This document shows, piece after piece, positions 35,493 through 45,192 of a stretch of 64,000 nt of DNA. Positions within the stretch are counted from its first letter, which is position 1; every line of letters begins with the position of its first letter. Made by a program: the position numbers and the translations under genes. Source of the stretch: Streptomyces sp. NBC_00440 (GTDB taxonomy: Bacteria; Actinomycetota; Actinomycetes; Streptomycetales; Streptomycetaceae); assembly GCF_036014215.1 (NCBI RefSeq), contig NZ_CP107921.1, positions 7,809,501 to 7,873,500 on the forward strand, given 5' to 3'. The notes beneath the pieces are model-generated. The model saw only the letters and a program-made list of their open reading frames with translations. It did no database searches and was not told the origin of the DNA.

Positions 35493-36455
35493 TCAGCCCT
35501 TGCGGGTGGTGATGTCTTCGGTGAGTTGCGGGACGACCTGGAAGAGGTCGCCGACGATGCCGTAGTCGACGAGGTCGAAGATCGGGGCTTCGGCGTCCTT
35601 GTTGACGGCGACGATGGTCTTCGAGGTCTGCATACCGGCCCGGTGCTGGATCGCGCCGGAGATACCGTTGGCGATGTAGAGCTGCGGGGATACCGACTTG
35701 CCGGTCTGGCCGACCTGGTTGGAGTGCGGGTACCAGCCCGCGTCCACCGCCGCGCGCGAAGCACCGACAGCGGCACCGAGCGAGTCGGCGAGCGCCTCGA
35801 TGATGTGGAAGTTCTCCGCACCGTTGACCCCACGCCCGCCCGAGACCACGATCGCGGCCTCGGTCAGCTCCGGACGCCCGGTCGACTCCCGCGCAGTACG
35901 CGAGACGACCTTCGTACCGGTGGCCTTCTCACCGAAGGACACGCTCAGCGCCTCCACCGAGCCCGCGGCCGGGGCCGCCTCGACCGGCGCCGAGTTCGGC
36001 TTGACCGTGATCACCGGAGTGCCCTTGGAGACACGGGACTTGGTCGTGAACGACGCGGCGAACGCCGACTGCGTGGCGACCGGGCCACCGTCACCGGCCT
36101 CCAGATCGGTGGCATCAGTGATGATCCCGGAGCCGATACGCACCGCGAGACGCGCAGCGATCTCCTTGCCCTCGGCCGAGGACGGAACCAGCACCGCGAC
36201 CGGCGACACCGCCTCACACGCGGCCTGCAGGGCGTCCACCTTCGGCACGACCAGATAGTCGGCGAACTCGGGAGCCTCAGCGGTCAGGACCTTCACCGCA
36301 CCGTGCTCGGCAAGCACGGTAGCCGTGTCGGGGGCGCCCGCGCCCAGCGCGACAGCGACCGGATCACCGATCCGGCGCGCCAGCGTCAGAAGCTCCAGAG
36401 TGGGCTTGCGGACAACACCGTCGAGGTGATCGACATAGACGAGAACTTCAGCCAT
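35493..36455 (-). CDS. etfA: Electron transfer flavoprotein alpha subunit
   Basis: 320 aa. N-terminal domain [20 protein letters not shown]-terminal FAD domain with [44 protein letters not shown] and the closing [23 protein letters not shown], all signature of EtfA. It accepts electrons from acyl-CoA dehydrogenases with EtfB. Downstream partner of etfB with a 74-bp gap. Confidence 0.96.
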   Translation of the reverse strand: MAEVLVYVDHLDGVVRKPTLELLTLARRIGDPVAVALGAGAPDTATVLAEHGAVKVLTAEAPEFADYLVVPKVDALQAACEAVSPVAVLVPSSAEGKEIAARLAVRIGSGIITDATDLEAGDGGPVATQSAFAASFTTKSRVSKGTPVITVKPNSAPVEAAPAAGSVEALSVSFGEKATGTKVVSRTARESTGRPELTEAAIVVSGGRGVNGAENFHIIEALADSLGAAVGASRAAVDAGWYPHSNQVGQTGKSVSPQLYIANGISGAIQHRAGMQTSKTIVAVNKDAEAPIFDLVDYGIVGDLFQVVPQLTEDITTRKG

Positions 36456-36529
36456 GGGATTGCTCTCCTGCGCATACGAAGAATCAGGGGCGGATGAGTC
36501 AGAGGGCGGATGAGGGGGACGGGAGGGCC

Positions 36530-37315
36530 TCAGATGAACTTCTGGCCCGCGAGGTACTCAGCCAGCTGCTTGCCGCCCTCGCCCTCGTCCTTGACGATCG
36601 TGCCCGCGGTACGCGCCGGACGCTGCGCCGCCGAATCGACCCGGGTCCACGCACCCTCCAGACCGACCACACCGGCCTCCAGGTCCAGATCCTCCAGATC
36701 CAGGGACTGAACCGGCTTCTTCTTCGCCGCCATGATCCCCTTGAACGACGGGTAGCGGGCCTCACCCGACTGGTCCGTCACCGACACCACAGCCGGCAGC
36801 GACGCCTCCAGCTGCTCACTGGCCGTGTCACCGTCACGACGGCCCCTGACCGTGGTGCCATCGACCGACACCTCCGACAGCAGCGTCACCTGCGGAACCC
36901 CGAGCCGCTCGGCCAGCAGCGCCGGAAGCACACCCATCGTGCCGTCCGTCGACGCCATCCCACAGACCACCAGGTCATACCCGGTCTTCTCGATCGCCTT
37001 CGCCAGCACCAGCGACGTACCCATCACATCCGTACCGTGCAGATCGTCGTCCTCGACATGAACAGCCTTGTCCGCACCCATCGACAACGCCTTGCGCAAC
37101 GCGTCCTTCGCATCCTCAGGACCCACCGTCAGAACAGTGATCTCCGCGTCGTCGGCCTCGCCCGCGATCTGGAGCGCCTGCTCCACCGCGTACTCGTCGA
37201 GCTCCGACAGCAGCCCGTCGACATCCTCACGGTCCAGCGTCAGGTCATCGGCGAAATGCCGGTCACCAGTGGCATCGGGCACGTACTTCACACAGACAAC
37301 GATCCTCAAGCTCAC
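36530..37315 (-). CDS. etfB: Electron transfer flavoprotein beta subunit
   Basis: 261 aa. Starts [21 protein letters not shown], with [19 protein letters not shown], the AMP site region ([27 protein letters not shown]) and C-terminal [18 protein letters not shown]. The GTG at 37315 has AGGAG seven bases upstream; a longer reading to 37642 overlaps the regulatory region and the TetR gene. The operator at 37357-37391 overlaps its promoter. Confidence 0.95.
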   Translation of the reverse strand: MSLRIVVCVKYVPDATGDRHFADDLTLDREDVDGLLSELDEYAVEQALQIAGEADDAEITVLTVGPEDAKDALRKALSMGADKAVHVEDDDLHGTDVMGTSLVLAKAIEKTGYDLVVCGMASTDGTMGVLPALLAERLGVPQVTLLSEVSVDGTTVRGRRDGDTASEQLEASLPAVVSVTDQSGEARYPSFKGIMAAKKKPVQSLDLEDLDLEAGVVGLEGAWTRVDSAAQRPARTAGTIVKDEGEGGKQLAEYLAGQKFI

Positions 37316-37356
37316 GCCGGCTCTCCTAGCTGGGGGCACCATCTGAAGAGAACATA

Positions 37357-37391
37357 TGGCACTCAGTACCCTCTGTAAAGGTACGCAGTGC
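37357..37391. promoter_or_regulatory. TetR operator pair between etfB and its TetR gene
   Basis: GGCACTCAGTACC (37358-37370) followed by GGTACGCAGTGC (37380-37391), two related half-symmetric sites about 22 bp apart. The same 13-bp site recurs after the TetR gene (38133, 38156). Confidence 0.75.
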
Positions 37392-37422
37392 TCTCCGGGC
37401 CGCCTGGTGTTAGGTTCCCGGC

Positions 37423-38124
37423 ATGACCGAGGTGCGCAGATCAGCCAAGAAGGCATCCATGCGGGAGGTGCTGGCCGAGGCGGCGTTCCAGCTCTTTCTG
37501 GAGCGGGGTTTCGAAGAGACGACCGTGGACGACATCGTGGCTCGGGCGGGAGTCGGACGGCGCTCGTTCTTCCGGTACTTCCCCTCCAAGGAGGACGCGG
37601 TCTTTCCCGATCACGAGCGCTGTCTCGCCGACATGACCGCACTCCTGGAGGCGGCCGACGGCGACCCGGTGCAGGTGGTGTGCGACGGGGCCAAGCTCGT
37701 GCTGCGGCTGTATGCGAAGAACCCGGAATTCTCCCTCCAGCGCTACCGCCTCACTCGTGAGGTCCCAGGCCTGCGCACCTATGAGCTGTCAGTGGTACGC
37801 CGCTACGAGCGGACGATGGCGGGATACCTCAGGGCCCGTTACGAGGGTGCCCCGGACAGTGCGCTGCGGGCCGAGGTGATTGCCGCCGCGGTGGTCGCCG
37901 CGCACAACAACGGCCTGCGTTCATGGCTGCGTTCGGGCGGAGAGGGAGACCCCGAGGCGGCGGTGGACCATGCGCTCGGGCTCGTACGCCGGGCCTGGGC
38001 CGAGGTGGGAGAGGAGGCCGGCGACCGGTCCGCGGGCGAGGACATCGTCGTCGTGGTCGCCTCGAAGGACGCGCCCATGTGGCGTGTGGTGCAGAGGATC
38101 GAGTCGGCTCTCGGCGAGGACTGA
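37423..38124 (+). CDS. TetR-family regulator
   Basis: 233 aa. Helix-turn-helix at about 14-60 (LAEAAFQLFLERGFEETTVDDI, ARAGVGRRSFFRYFPSKED), the MftR/AcrR-like style with RRSFFRYF. Divergent from etfBA and followed by the zinc-ribbon/OB-fold gene; matching operators lie on both sides, so all three units are probably one regulon. The inducer may be an acyl-CoA, inferred only from the electron-transfer partner. Confidence 0.88.
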   Translation: MTEVRRSAKKASMREVLAEAAFQLFLERGFEETTVDDIVARAGVGRRSFFRYFPSKEDAVFPDHERCLADMTALLEAADGDPVQVVCDGAKLVLRLYAKNPEFSLQRYRLTREVPGLRTYELSVVRRYERTMAGYLRARYEGAPDSALRAEVIAAAVVAAHNNGLRSWLRSGGEGDPEAAVDHALGLVRRAWAEVGEEAGDRSAGEDIVVVVASKDAPMWRVVQRIESALGED

Positions 38125-38132
38125 CCATATTT

Positions 38133-38168
38133 GGCACTCAGTACCTTTACTGCTCGGCACTCAGTGCC
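38133..38168. promoter_or_regulatory. Second TetR operator pair
   Basis: GGCACTCAGTACC (38133-38145) and the perfect palindrome GGCACTCAGTGCC (38156-38168), centres 23 bp apart, 63 bp before the OB-fold gene start. Confidence 0.75.
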
Positions 38169-38230
38169 ATATGGTGCGGATGCGCCGGCGCGCGATGCGG
38201 GCGCATCCGTCGAGTGCGGAGGGCCGAGCT

Positions 38231-38626
38231 GTGTCCCAGTCAGAGATGAGTGCCCCGTCGGGGGCGCAACAGGAAGCCGGGTTGTCGTATCAGCGCTGCC
38301 GCTGGTGCGGCACCGCTTCGTTCCGGAGGCTTCTGTGTCCGGTGTGCGCGTCCAGCGATATGGATGCGGAGCGCAGTGACGGCCACGGGGTAGTGGTGCG
38401 GTCCACCGTCGTGCACCGGTACACCGAGGTGGCACGCAACGAGTCCGTCGTCCGGTTCCCGGAGGGCTTCGTGTTCCGGTGCCGCGTCGTGGGCGCCGCA
38501 CCGCACCTCGTGTGGGTGGGTGCCCACGTGCGTCCCGTCGTCGGTGCCGATGGCGGCGGGGAGCCGAAGGCCGGCGAGGTCGTCCTCGAACTCTGCGACA
38601 CGGGTGCCCGCACCAGCAACCAGTAG
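38231..38626 (+). CDS. Zinc-ribbon/OB-fold protein (DUF35 type)
   Basis: 131 aa. N-terminal rubredoxin-like zinc ribbon with C-x2-C pairs (QRCRWCGTA and LLCPVCAS), then an OB-fold (GVVVRSTVVHRYT ... HLVWVGAHV). DUF35 proteins bind acyl-CoA or accompany thiolases, which suits the etf/TetR context. GTG at 38231 follows GGAGG; ATG at 38246 is an alternative. Confidence 0.83.
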   Translation: MSQSEMSAPSGAQQEAGLSYQRCRWCGTASFRRLLCPVCASSDMDAERSDGHGVVVRSTVVHRYTEVARNESVVRFPEGFVFRCRVVGAAPHLVWVGAHVRPVVGADGGGEPKAGEVVLELCDTGARTSNQ

Positions 38627-38683
38627 GTGGGGTCTGCCTTCCTGTCCGGGAGGCGTGCCTGATGCTGCGAAGTCAATCGCGCC

Positions 38684-38711
38684 GCACCGGTCGGGGCAGT
38701 GGCCCCGGTGC
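38684..38711. terminator. Hairpin between convergent transcription units
   Basis: GCACCGG and CCGGTGC arms with a further GGGGC/GCCCC pairing inside, in the 165-bp gap before the NRPS operon end. Confidence 0.45.
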
Positions 38712-38791
38712 CGGACGCCCGGATACGGCGACCTCCGTCAGACTGCCGAGTCTGAGCGTCACCTGATCCACCCTCACCAACCGGCCTCCGG

Positions 38792-41700
38792 TCACTGGTC
38801 CGTGGACGTGGGGGGCTGCTGCCTGGCCCGGCGCCGGGCGTCACGCAGTCGCTCGCGGCTCTCCTGCCGTCCGGGCCTTCTGGGGTGGTGAGGCGGCGGA
38901 GTGACGTGACGGGAGTCGTCGGCCCCGGCAGGAGGGTGGGCGGTGAGGTCGAGAGCGACCGTGAGCGCCCGCAGGTTCGGGTGCTGGAACAGCCAGAGAG
39001 GTTCCACCCGCCGACCGAGGACGGTGCTCAGTTCTGCCCCGAATTGCAGGAGCGTGATCGAGGTGAAGCCGGCGTCGAAGAAGTTGGCCGTGGCGGGGAC
39101 GGGGTGGCCGAGCACCGCGGCCGCGGTGTCGTGGAGCCGGGCGTCGAGTGACATGGGGGAAGAGGTGGTGAGTGCTCCCGCGCCTGGGGCGGCAGGCTTG
39201 AGGTTCGCGGACAGGTCAAGCCGGTCGACGAAGGTGATTGTGGCGGGAAGGGCCGGCGCGGCGAGCACTTCGGTGAGATGCGTGCGCACGGCCGCCTCCT
39301 GCGGACGCGACCCAGCAGCCATGGGTTGCACCCACAGTCGCAGCGCCTGGTGGCCCTCGTCGCCGACGAGTTCGGCCACCGCGTCCGCGACCTCGGGGCA
39401 GCCGCGTGCCGCGGCCTCCACCTCGTCCAGCAGGACACGGTGGGAATTGACCAGAACCTGCCGGTCGAGGCGGCCGACCAGGTGGAGCAGCCCGGTCGAG
39501 TCCCGCTGCGCGAGGTCGCCGGTGCGCACCAGGCGGCGGGAGCCGGTGACGAACCGCTCGGGTGCGTCGGTGAGGTAGCCGGACGCGATCCACGGTTCGC
39601 CGACCCAGAGTTCACCGCGCTCTCCGTCGGCGCACCGGCGCCCGTCCGCGGTGCGGAGCTCGACCCTTCTGCCGGGCAGCGGACGACCGATGGGTATGTG
39701 TGAGGTGTCGGGGAGCGGGTCGTCGGGATCGAGGCGGTGAGCGACCACCAGTTGCGGGGTCTCGACGCATCCGTAGCCGTTGACGATGACGGCTTTCGGC
39801 GCCCGCGACCTGATCAGTGCCGCCGTTGCGGTGGTGAGCGGGGCGCCCCCGCAGATGACGAGGCGCAGGTGGGGGAGGAGTTGGGGGCTGCGAGCCGCAC
39901 CGAGGGCCAGGGCCAGCAGATTCGGGGTCGCGCTGAGGACGCTGATCCTCCGGGTGTGCAGCCACGGGGCCAGCGTGGTGAGGTCGGCCTGCTCACTGGG
40001 CGTGGGCAGGCAGAGGCACGCTCCCGTCCTGACCGCGAGGCCGATGTCGCGCAGGGCAGGGTCGTGGGCCGGTCCGCTGAGCAGGGCGATGCGGTCTTCG
40101 CCGCCTACTCCGAGCCGGTCCGCGAGGTCGGCGATCGCGGCGTCGGTGACCGGTGTCGGTACGAGTACCGGGAGCGGGTCGGCGGTCGTGCCGGAGGTGA
40201 AAAGCACATGGGCCGGCGCGGGAAGGCCGTGCGCCTGCGGGGGCGGGGCGGGAAGGGCTTGCAGGGGGCCGTCGTCGTCGGGGAACCCATGGGAGGCGCG
40301 GCTGCCCTGAGCCGCTGCGTCGCGGCGTGCCTTCGGCCACGCGGCATCGATCAGTACGGGGGTGACCTCGGCACGCAGACAGGCGAGGAGCCGCTCGACG
40401 AAGAGACGGTCCCGGCGGGCGGGCAGGACGACGAGGTCTCCGGCATCGGCCGTTGCCCGCACCTGGGCGGCGCGGGCGGTGACGGCGTCATCGAATGTGC
40501 GCCGGTCGACGACTCCGCCGCCGGTGTCGAGAGCCGGGGCGGTGGGCTGTTCGGCCGCCGTACGGGTGAGGAGCTCGACCGTCGACGGTACGTGGCCGGG
40601 GGCGGGTGGTTCGGTGCGGTGTGCGTCGTTCCGCGCCGGCGGCAAGAGGTCGGCGAGCCGGCCCTGCGGGTCGGCTGCGGCAGCTGAGCAGACCCGTGCC
40701 ACCTGCTCGGCGAGATCGGTGAGATCGACGACGTCGTGGTGCGCCGATCGCTGCGGGGCGGCGAGGTGCAGGCGGTAGCCGTCGGCCGTGCGTTTGACGT
40801 ACAGGCTGAGGTCGAACAGTGCCCATCCGGGCGGGAGGTCGTATTCCGCGCTCGCGTGGTCGGCGAACCGCGCCGGTGGAGCTGCCCCGGTGAGGTCGTT
40901 GAACCAGAGCCGGATGAGTGGACTGCGGGACGTGCGGGGGAGATGCAGGCGGTCGAGGATCTCGTCGTAGGTGGGCGTCGCGTGGTCCACGGCGTCGAGG
41001 AGCGTGAGGCGTGTCGCCGCACATGCCTCGACGACGGTGCGCCGGTCCGCGGCGGGATCGCCGGGGTCCAGCAGCAAGGTGTCGAGGAGGAAGGACACGG
41101 TCCGTTCGTCGGAGGGCTCCGCCATCCGCAGGCTCGGCACTCCGACCACACCCGAGTCGCCTCCGGAGCGTGCCGCGAGGATCGTGGTGGCGATGGTCAG
41201 GAAGAAGACCGCCGGTGTGATTCCGGCGCCGCGCACCATCGAGTCCACCGCGCGGGCGGCCCGGGCCGGCAGGTCGAAGGTGTGGGTGGTGGCCCGGTGC
41301 TCGTCAGGTCCGGCTGCGTATGGCGAGGGCCCGGCCAGCGGGATGCGGGCGCGGGCCGCCAGCCGCTGACCCCACCAGTCGAGGTCGGCCTGCCACCGCG
41401 CGGAGTCGGCGTGGCCGGCCTGGCGGCGCAGGTGGGGCAGGAGACCGGGGGCCGGGCGCGGCCACTGCGGTGCGGTTCCGTCCTGGCGTGCGGCGTAGGC
41501 GGTCGCAAGGTCGTTGAGCACGATGTCCGAGGAGCGCAGGTCGCTGATGAGGTGATGCATCACCAGGGCGATCCAGGTGCGCCCGGTGCCGGGCGACCAG
41601 ACGAGGCCGCACCGCCACAGGGGTGCGGTGTCGAGGGGGATCGGCCGGTCGGCGGTCCGGCGCAGTGCGGCGTCGACCTGGTAGGCGACGTCGTCGTGTG

Positions 41701-42259
41701 ATGTGCCGTGCACGACGTCGATCTTGAGTGGTACCGGGACTGCCTCGTCGATGACGATCTCGGCGCGGGCGGGCGCGGGTTCGACGACGCGGCAACGCAA
41801 GGCGTCATGACGCTCTGCGAGGTCCGCCAGGGCGGCGCGGAGTGTCGCCGGCTGCAGCTGGGCGTCGAGCGTGAGGACCCGGACCACGTTGTAGGCGGGG
41901 GAGTCCGGGTGGAGTTGGTGCCACGTCCAGATTCTGCGCATGGCGGGAGAGATGGGCGCCGGTCCCGGGTGGTTGTCGGCGGTCGGCTCCGGGGCGGCGG
42001 GACGTGGTCCGGCAGGAGAGGGATCGCGCCTGGTCCGTTCGACAAGAGCGACGAGGTCATGGAACGAAGGGTTGTCCCTGATGAGAGTGGCGAGGCTGAG
42101 TGTGGCGTCGAGCTCGGTGCCGATACGGGCGATGAGCCGGGCCGCCAGCACCGAGTGTCCGCCCGCTTCGAGGAATCCGGCATCCGGGTCGGAGCCGCCG
42201 AGCAGGTCGGTCCAGATGGCGTGCAGCCGGCGGGCGAGACCGCTGTCGGGGCCGGTCAC
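38792..42259 (-). CDS. NRPS: carrier - condensation - degenerate adenylation - carrier
   Basis: 1,155 aa. Domains: PCP at about 10-75 (Ser36 in EAGGHSVLAAR), condensation at about 100-530 with HHxxxD in MHHLISD (235-240), adenylation at about 555-1025, PCP at about 1035-1105 (Ser1067 in FDAGFTSITLLQ). The A domain is divergent: A3 reads LFTSGTTADP without the usual PKG, A4 has AHDPALRD and A5 has NGYGCVETPQ. The A8 block (GRLDRQVLVNSHRVLLDEVE) and an A10-like Lys (LSANLKPA) remain, so activity on an unusual acid is possible. It begins with a carrier and overlaps the preceding gene by ATGA; that gene ends with an A domain lacking a carrier, so this first PCP is probably its acceptor in trans. 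No thioesterase at the C terminus, which ends in a basic tail. Confidence 0.88.
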   Translation of the reverse strand: MTGPDSGLARRLHAIWTDLLGGSDPDAGFLEAGGHSVLAARLIARIGTELDATLSLATLIRDNPSFHDLVALVERTRRDPSPAGPRPAAPEPTADNHPGPAPISPAMRRIWTWHQLHPDSPAYNVVRVLTLDAQLQPATLRAALADLAERHDALRCRVVEPAPARAEIVIDEAVPVPLKIDVVHGTSHDDVAYQVDAALRRTADRPIPLDTAPLWRCGLVWSPGTGRTWIALVMHHLISDLRSSDIVLNDLATAYAARQDGTAPQWPRPAPGLLPHLRRQAGHADSARWQADLDWWGQRLAARARIPLAGPSPYAAGPDEHRATTHTFDLPARAARAVDSMVRGAGITPAVFFLTIATTILAARSGGDSGVVGVPSLRMAEPSDERTVSFLLDTLLLDPGDPAADRRTVVEACAATRLTLLDAVDHATPTYDEILDRLHLPRTSRSPLIRLWFNDLTGAAPPARFADHASAEYDLPPGWALFDLSLYVKRTADGYRLHLAAPQRSAHHDVVDLTDLAEQVARVCSAAAADPQGRLADLLPPARNDAHRTEPPAPGHVPSTVELLTRTAAEQPTAPALDTGGGVVDRRTFDDAVTARAAQVRATADAGDLVVLPARRDRLFVERLLACLRAEVTPVLIDAAWPKARRDAAAQGSRASHGFPDDDGPLQALPAPPPQAHGLPAPAHVLFTSGTTADPLPVLVPTPVTDAAIADLADRLGVGGEDRIALLSGPAHDPALRDIGLAVRTGACLCLPTPSEQADLTTLAPWLHTRRISVLSATPNLLALALGAARSPQLLPHLRLVICGGAPLTTATAALIRSRAPKAVIVNGYGCVETPQLVVAHRLDPDDPLPDTSHIPIGRPLPGRRVELRTADGRRCADGERGELWVGEPWIASGYLTDAPERFVTGSRRLVRTGDLAQRDSTGLLHLVGRLDRQVLVNSHRVLLDEVEAAARGCPEVADAVAELVGDEGHQALRLWVQPMAAGSRPQEAAVRTHLTEVLAAPALPATITFVDRLDLSANLKPAAPGAGALTTSSPMSLDARLHDTAAAVLGHPVPATANFFDAGFTSITLLQFGAELSTVLGRRVEPLWLFQHPNLRALTVALDLTAHPPAGADDSRHVTPPPHHPRRPGRQESRERLRDARRRARQQPPTSTDQ

Positions 42260-45192
42260 TGCTGCTCTCCGGTGGAGGTGGCAGAACCGACCTGGAGCAC
42301 GCGCCGCGCCAGCGCGTCCCGGTCGACCTTGCCGTTGGTGGTGAGGGGGAGTGCGTCCAGGTGGTCGAGATGGCCCGGGATCATGTACGGCGGGAGACGG
42401 GAGGCCAGCAGCTCGCGCATCTCGGCGCTGGATGTCCCGGATCCGCGGCAGGTGTAGAAGCCGGCGAGCGTCCGGTTGCCGCCGCGGTAGCAGGTGACGA
42501 CGACGGCCGAGCGAACATTCCGCGCACTGGCCATCACGGCCTCGATCTCCCCGAGTTCGACGCGGTATCCGCGGATCTTCACCTGGTGGTCGATCCGGCC
42601 CAGCAACTGCATCTGCCCGTCCGCCCGCCAGCGGCCGCGGTCACCGGTGGCGTACATACGCTGCCCGGGCCGGAACGGGTCGGGGACGAAGCTCCGCGCG
42701 GTCTGCGCGGGGTCGCCGTGGTAGCCGAGCGCGAGCGAGTCCCCGGCCGCGTAGATCTGGCCGACTTCGTCGAGCACGACGGGTTGTCGCTGCTCGTCGA
42801 GGATGTAGTAGTGCGAGCCCTTCAGCGGGCGCCCGTAGGGAATGCTCGCCCACTCCGGGTCCACGGAGTCGATCTCGTAGAAGCACGACCAGACCGCGGT
42901 CTCGGTGGCGCCGCCCAGATTGACGATCCGCACCTTGGGAAACACTTCACGCGTCTCGTCGGGCATGGACACCGGGATCCAGTCGCCGGCGAGCAGCATC
43001 AGGCGCAGCGACGTTCGCTGCTCGGGCGGCGCCTCGCTTCCGGTGAGGAACAGGAGGAGCCAGGAGAACATCGAGGGGGCCGAGTTCCACACGGTGATCT
43101 TTTCGCCGAGCAACACCGCTGCCAGCAGGCGAGGTTCGTCGATCTCGGTGTCGTCGGCGATGCGCAGGGCGCCCCCTGCGGACAGTACCCCGAAGACGTC
43201 GAAGACGGAGAGGTCGAAACAGAACGACGTCACTTGCAGGAGTGTGTCGTCGGCTTGGACGGCGAACTGTTCGGCGGAGCCCGAGAGTGTGGTGAGCAGT
43301 GCGCTGTTGCTGACCGCGACGCCCTTGGGATGGCCGGTGGAGCCGGAAGTGTAGATCACGTAGGCGACATCGCCCGGACCCGCCGAGACGGGTGGCGGGG
43401 AATCGGGCTGCCGGGCGAGGTGCCACCTGGTGTGCACGCGCTGGGTGGGTCCTCCCGCCGTATCCGGTGGCAGGTCTGTCCGGCGCAGCACAGTCGTGTG
43501 ACAGTCCTGCGCCGGGGGCTGTACCGCCCAGGCGGAGCCGGGTTCGTGCGGTGCGGGACCCGGCAGGAGTACGGCACCGCCGGGCCGCACGACGGCGGCG
43601 ACGGCGCTCAGCAGTGCTGGGGAGGGACCCGCGGGCAGGACGGCCACGTCGACGGTGGTCGACACCAGTTCACCGAGGTGGTCCGGGTGGCCCACCTGGA
43701 GATCGGCGAACACGCCGTGGTCCTGGGCCCATGCGGTGGCCGTGCGGATCGCGTCGTGGTCCGCGTCGACGGCGGTGAACAGGTCCACATGAGGTGCGAC
43801 ACGCTTCAGCAGTTCGCCCTGCCCCAGACCGATCTGCAGGACGGTGCGCGGCTCTTCGGCGATGACGCGGTCGGCGACCTCCGTGAAGTCCGCTTCGGTT
43901 GCGGCCTGTTCGGTGGGCGGTCGGGTGGGGTGTGGCCGTGGCGGGTCTTCCGTGGCGACATCGAGGAGTACGACGTCGGTGAGATCGGGACAGGCGGCAC
44001 CGAGTTGCTCGAACAGGGCCAGGTCGTCGGCGAAACCGAGCAGGCAGCGCACCCCGGTCGAGCGCAGGACGTACGCCGTCCGTTCGAGCGGCCACTTGTC
44101 GCTGATGGGCACGAACGCGGCACCCGCCAGGGCGATGCCGAGGATCGCGACGACGGATCCCGGATCGCGCCGTCCGATGAACGCCACATGGTGGCCCGCT
44201 TCGATGCGCTGCTCGTGGAGAAGCCGGGCGACCTGCGCCGAGAGCTTCAGGAGCTCCTGATACGTGTAGACGACGCGGCCCTTGTCCACGACGGCCGGTG
44301 CGTCCGGTGCCCGCCGCGCAGTCTGCGCCACGAGGCCCACCGCGGTGACGCCGTCGGGGACGGGCCGCTCCGCGGGGTCCCCCTCGCCGGGCCGCCGAGC
44401 CGGGGCCGGCCTGCCCGAGGCGACCGGCCGCGGCGGACAGGAGGCAATGATGTGCGCCACTCCTGCCGCCACCGCTGCGCCGAACGCCGCTTCGTCCTCG
44501 TGCAGGGCGAGATGGGTGCCCTCGACGCGGCGGTGCAGCGGATGCGCGCACACGTCGTCCCAGGCCCGGAGTGACGGCTCGGGCACCAGCCAGTCGGAGT
44601 CGAAGCCGACGACGCAGCTCGGCACGGGGAGCGCGGGGCGCGGCCGGTGGCGGTAGCTCTGCACGACCGCGAAGTCCGCGTGCAGAGGCTCGGCGAAGAG
44701 TTCGGCCATGCCCGGGACCTTGAGCATTTCCGGGGCGGCGAGCCCCATCTCGACGGCGGCCCGGAGGAAGTCCCGGCCAGGGGGGTGCGTCGTGACCGAA
44801 GGGTGCCCGATCCCGGTCTGGGGAGCGCGAGTGCCGCACACGACGAGGCCCATGGCGGGAGTTCCCGCGTCGGTGAGTCGTGCGGCCGCCTCGTAGGCGA
44901 GCCACCCGCCCATGCTGTATCCGAGGAGGATGAACCGTTCCGCCGGGAGTTCTTCCAGCGCCCCGAGCAGCCCGGTGACGACGTCGTCCGCGTCGCGCAG
45001 GCAGGGTTCGGACAGCCGGGGGCCGTGTCCTGGCAGGTCGACGATCACCAGAACGCTGTCGCCGGGCAGGTACGGGTGCAGTTGACGGAACGCGCGCCCC
45101 GAGCCACCGGCGTAGGGCAGCGCGATCACGAGAGGTCCGTCCCCGTCCGGATTGACCACGTCGCTGAACCAGGCTGACGAGAATGCGGTCAT
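42256..45192 (-). CDS. Thioesterase - adenylation protein with methyltransferase-like insertion, no carrier
   Basis: 978 aa. Residues 1-250 are a type II thioesterase (Ser93 in LLGYSMGGW, Asp in FDSDW, His227 in EGTHLAL). Residues about 280-975 are an adenylation domain whose A2 (LAGAAFVPISDKWP, about 355-369) and A3 (YVIYTSGSTGHPKG, 611-624) are about 245 residues apart, against 60-75 usually. The extra part (about 430-600) has a SAM motif I (VLQIGLGQGELL) and a D-A-D acidic step (FTAVDADHD), like a methyltransferase. The specificity residues read D-L-F-N-L-A-L-V-W-K, near known cysteine codes, and A5 is LGGATETAVWS, as in cyclisation-associated Cys domains. A10 Lys present (TNGKVDR). No carrier follows. 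TioN of thiocoraline, which adenylates and S-methylates Cys, is a known interrupted relative in concept. Start overlaps the LanB stop. Confidence 0.87.
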   Translation of the reverse strand: MTAFSSAWFSDVVNPDGDGPLVIALPYAGGSGRAFRQLHPYLPGDSVLVIVDLPGHGPRLSEPCLRDADDVVTGLLGALEELPAERFILLGYSMGGWLAYEAAARLTDAGTPAMGLVVCGTRAPQTGIGHPSVTTHPPGRDFLRAAVEMGLAAPEMLKVPGMAELFAEPLHADFAVVQSYRHRPRPALPVPSCVVGFDSDWLVPEPSLRAWDDVCAHPLHRRVEGTHLALHEDEAAFGAAVAAGVAHIIASCPPRPVASGRPAPARRPGEGDPAERPVPDGVTAVGLVAQTARRAPDAPAVVDKGRVVYTYQELLKLSAQVARLLHEQRIEAGHHVAFIGRRDPGSVVAILGIALAGAAFVPISDKWPLERTAYVLRSTGVRCLLGFADDLALFEQLGAACPDLTDVVLLDVATEDPPRPHPTRPPTEQAATEADFTEVADRVIAEEPRTVLQIGLGQGELLKRVAPHVDLFTAVDADHDAIRTATAWAQDHGVFADLQVGHPDHLGELVSTTVDVAVLPAGPSPALLSAVAAVVRPGGAVLLPGPAPHEPGSAWAVQPPAQDCHTTVLRRTDLPPDTAGGPTQRVHTRWHLARQPDSPPPVSAGPGDVAYVIYTSGSTGHPKGVAVSNSALLTTLSGSAEQFAVQADDTLLQVTSFCFDLSVFDVFGVLSAGGALRIADDTEIDEPRLLAAVLLGEKITVWNSAPSMFSWLLLFLTGSEAPPEQRTSLRLMLLAGDWIPVSMPDETREVFPKVRIVNLGGATETAVWSCFYEIDSVDPEWASIPYGRPLKGSHYYILDEQRQPVVLDEVGQIYAAGDSLALGYHGDPAQTARSFVPDPFRPGQRMYATGDRGRWRADGQMQLLGRIDHQVKIRGYRVELGEIEAVMASARNVRSAVVVTCYRGGNRTLAGFYTCRGSGTSSAEMRELLASRLPPYMIPGHLDHLDALPLTTNGKVDRDALARRVLQVGSATSTGEQQ

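Noticed and set aside
42361..44574. 737-aa open frame on the plus strand
   Set aside because: Antisense shadow of the thioesterase-adenylation gene.
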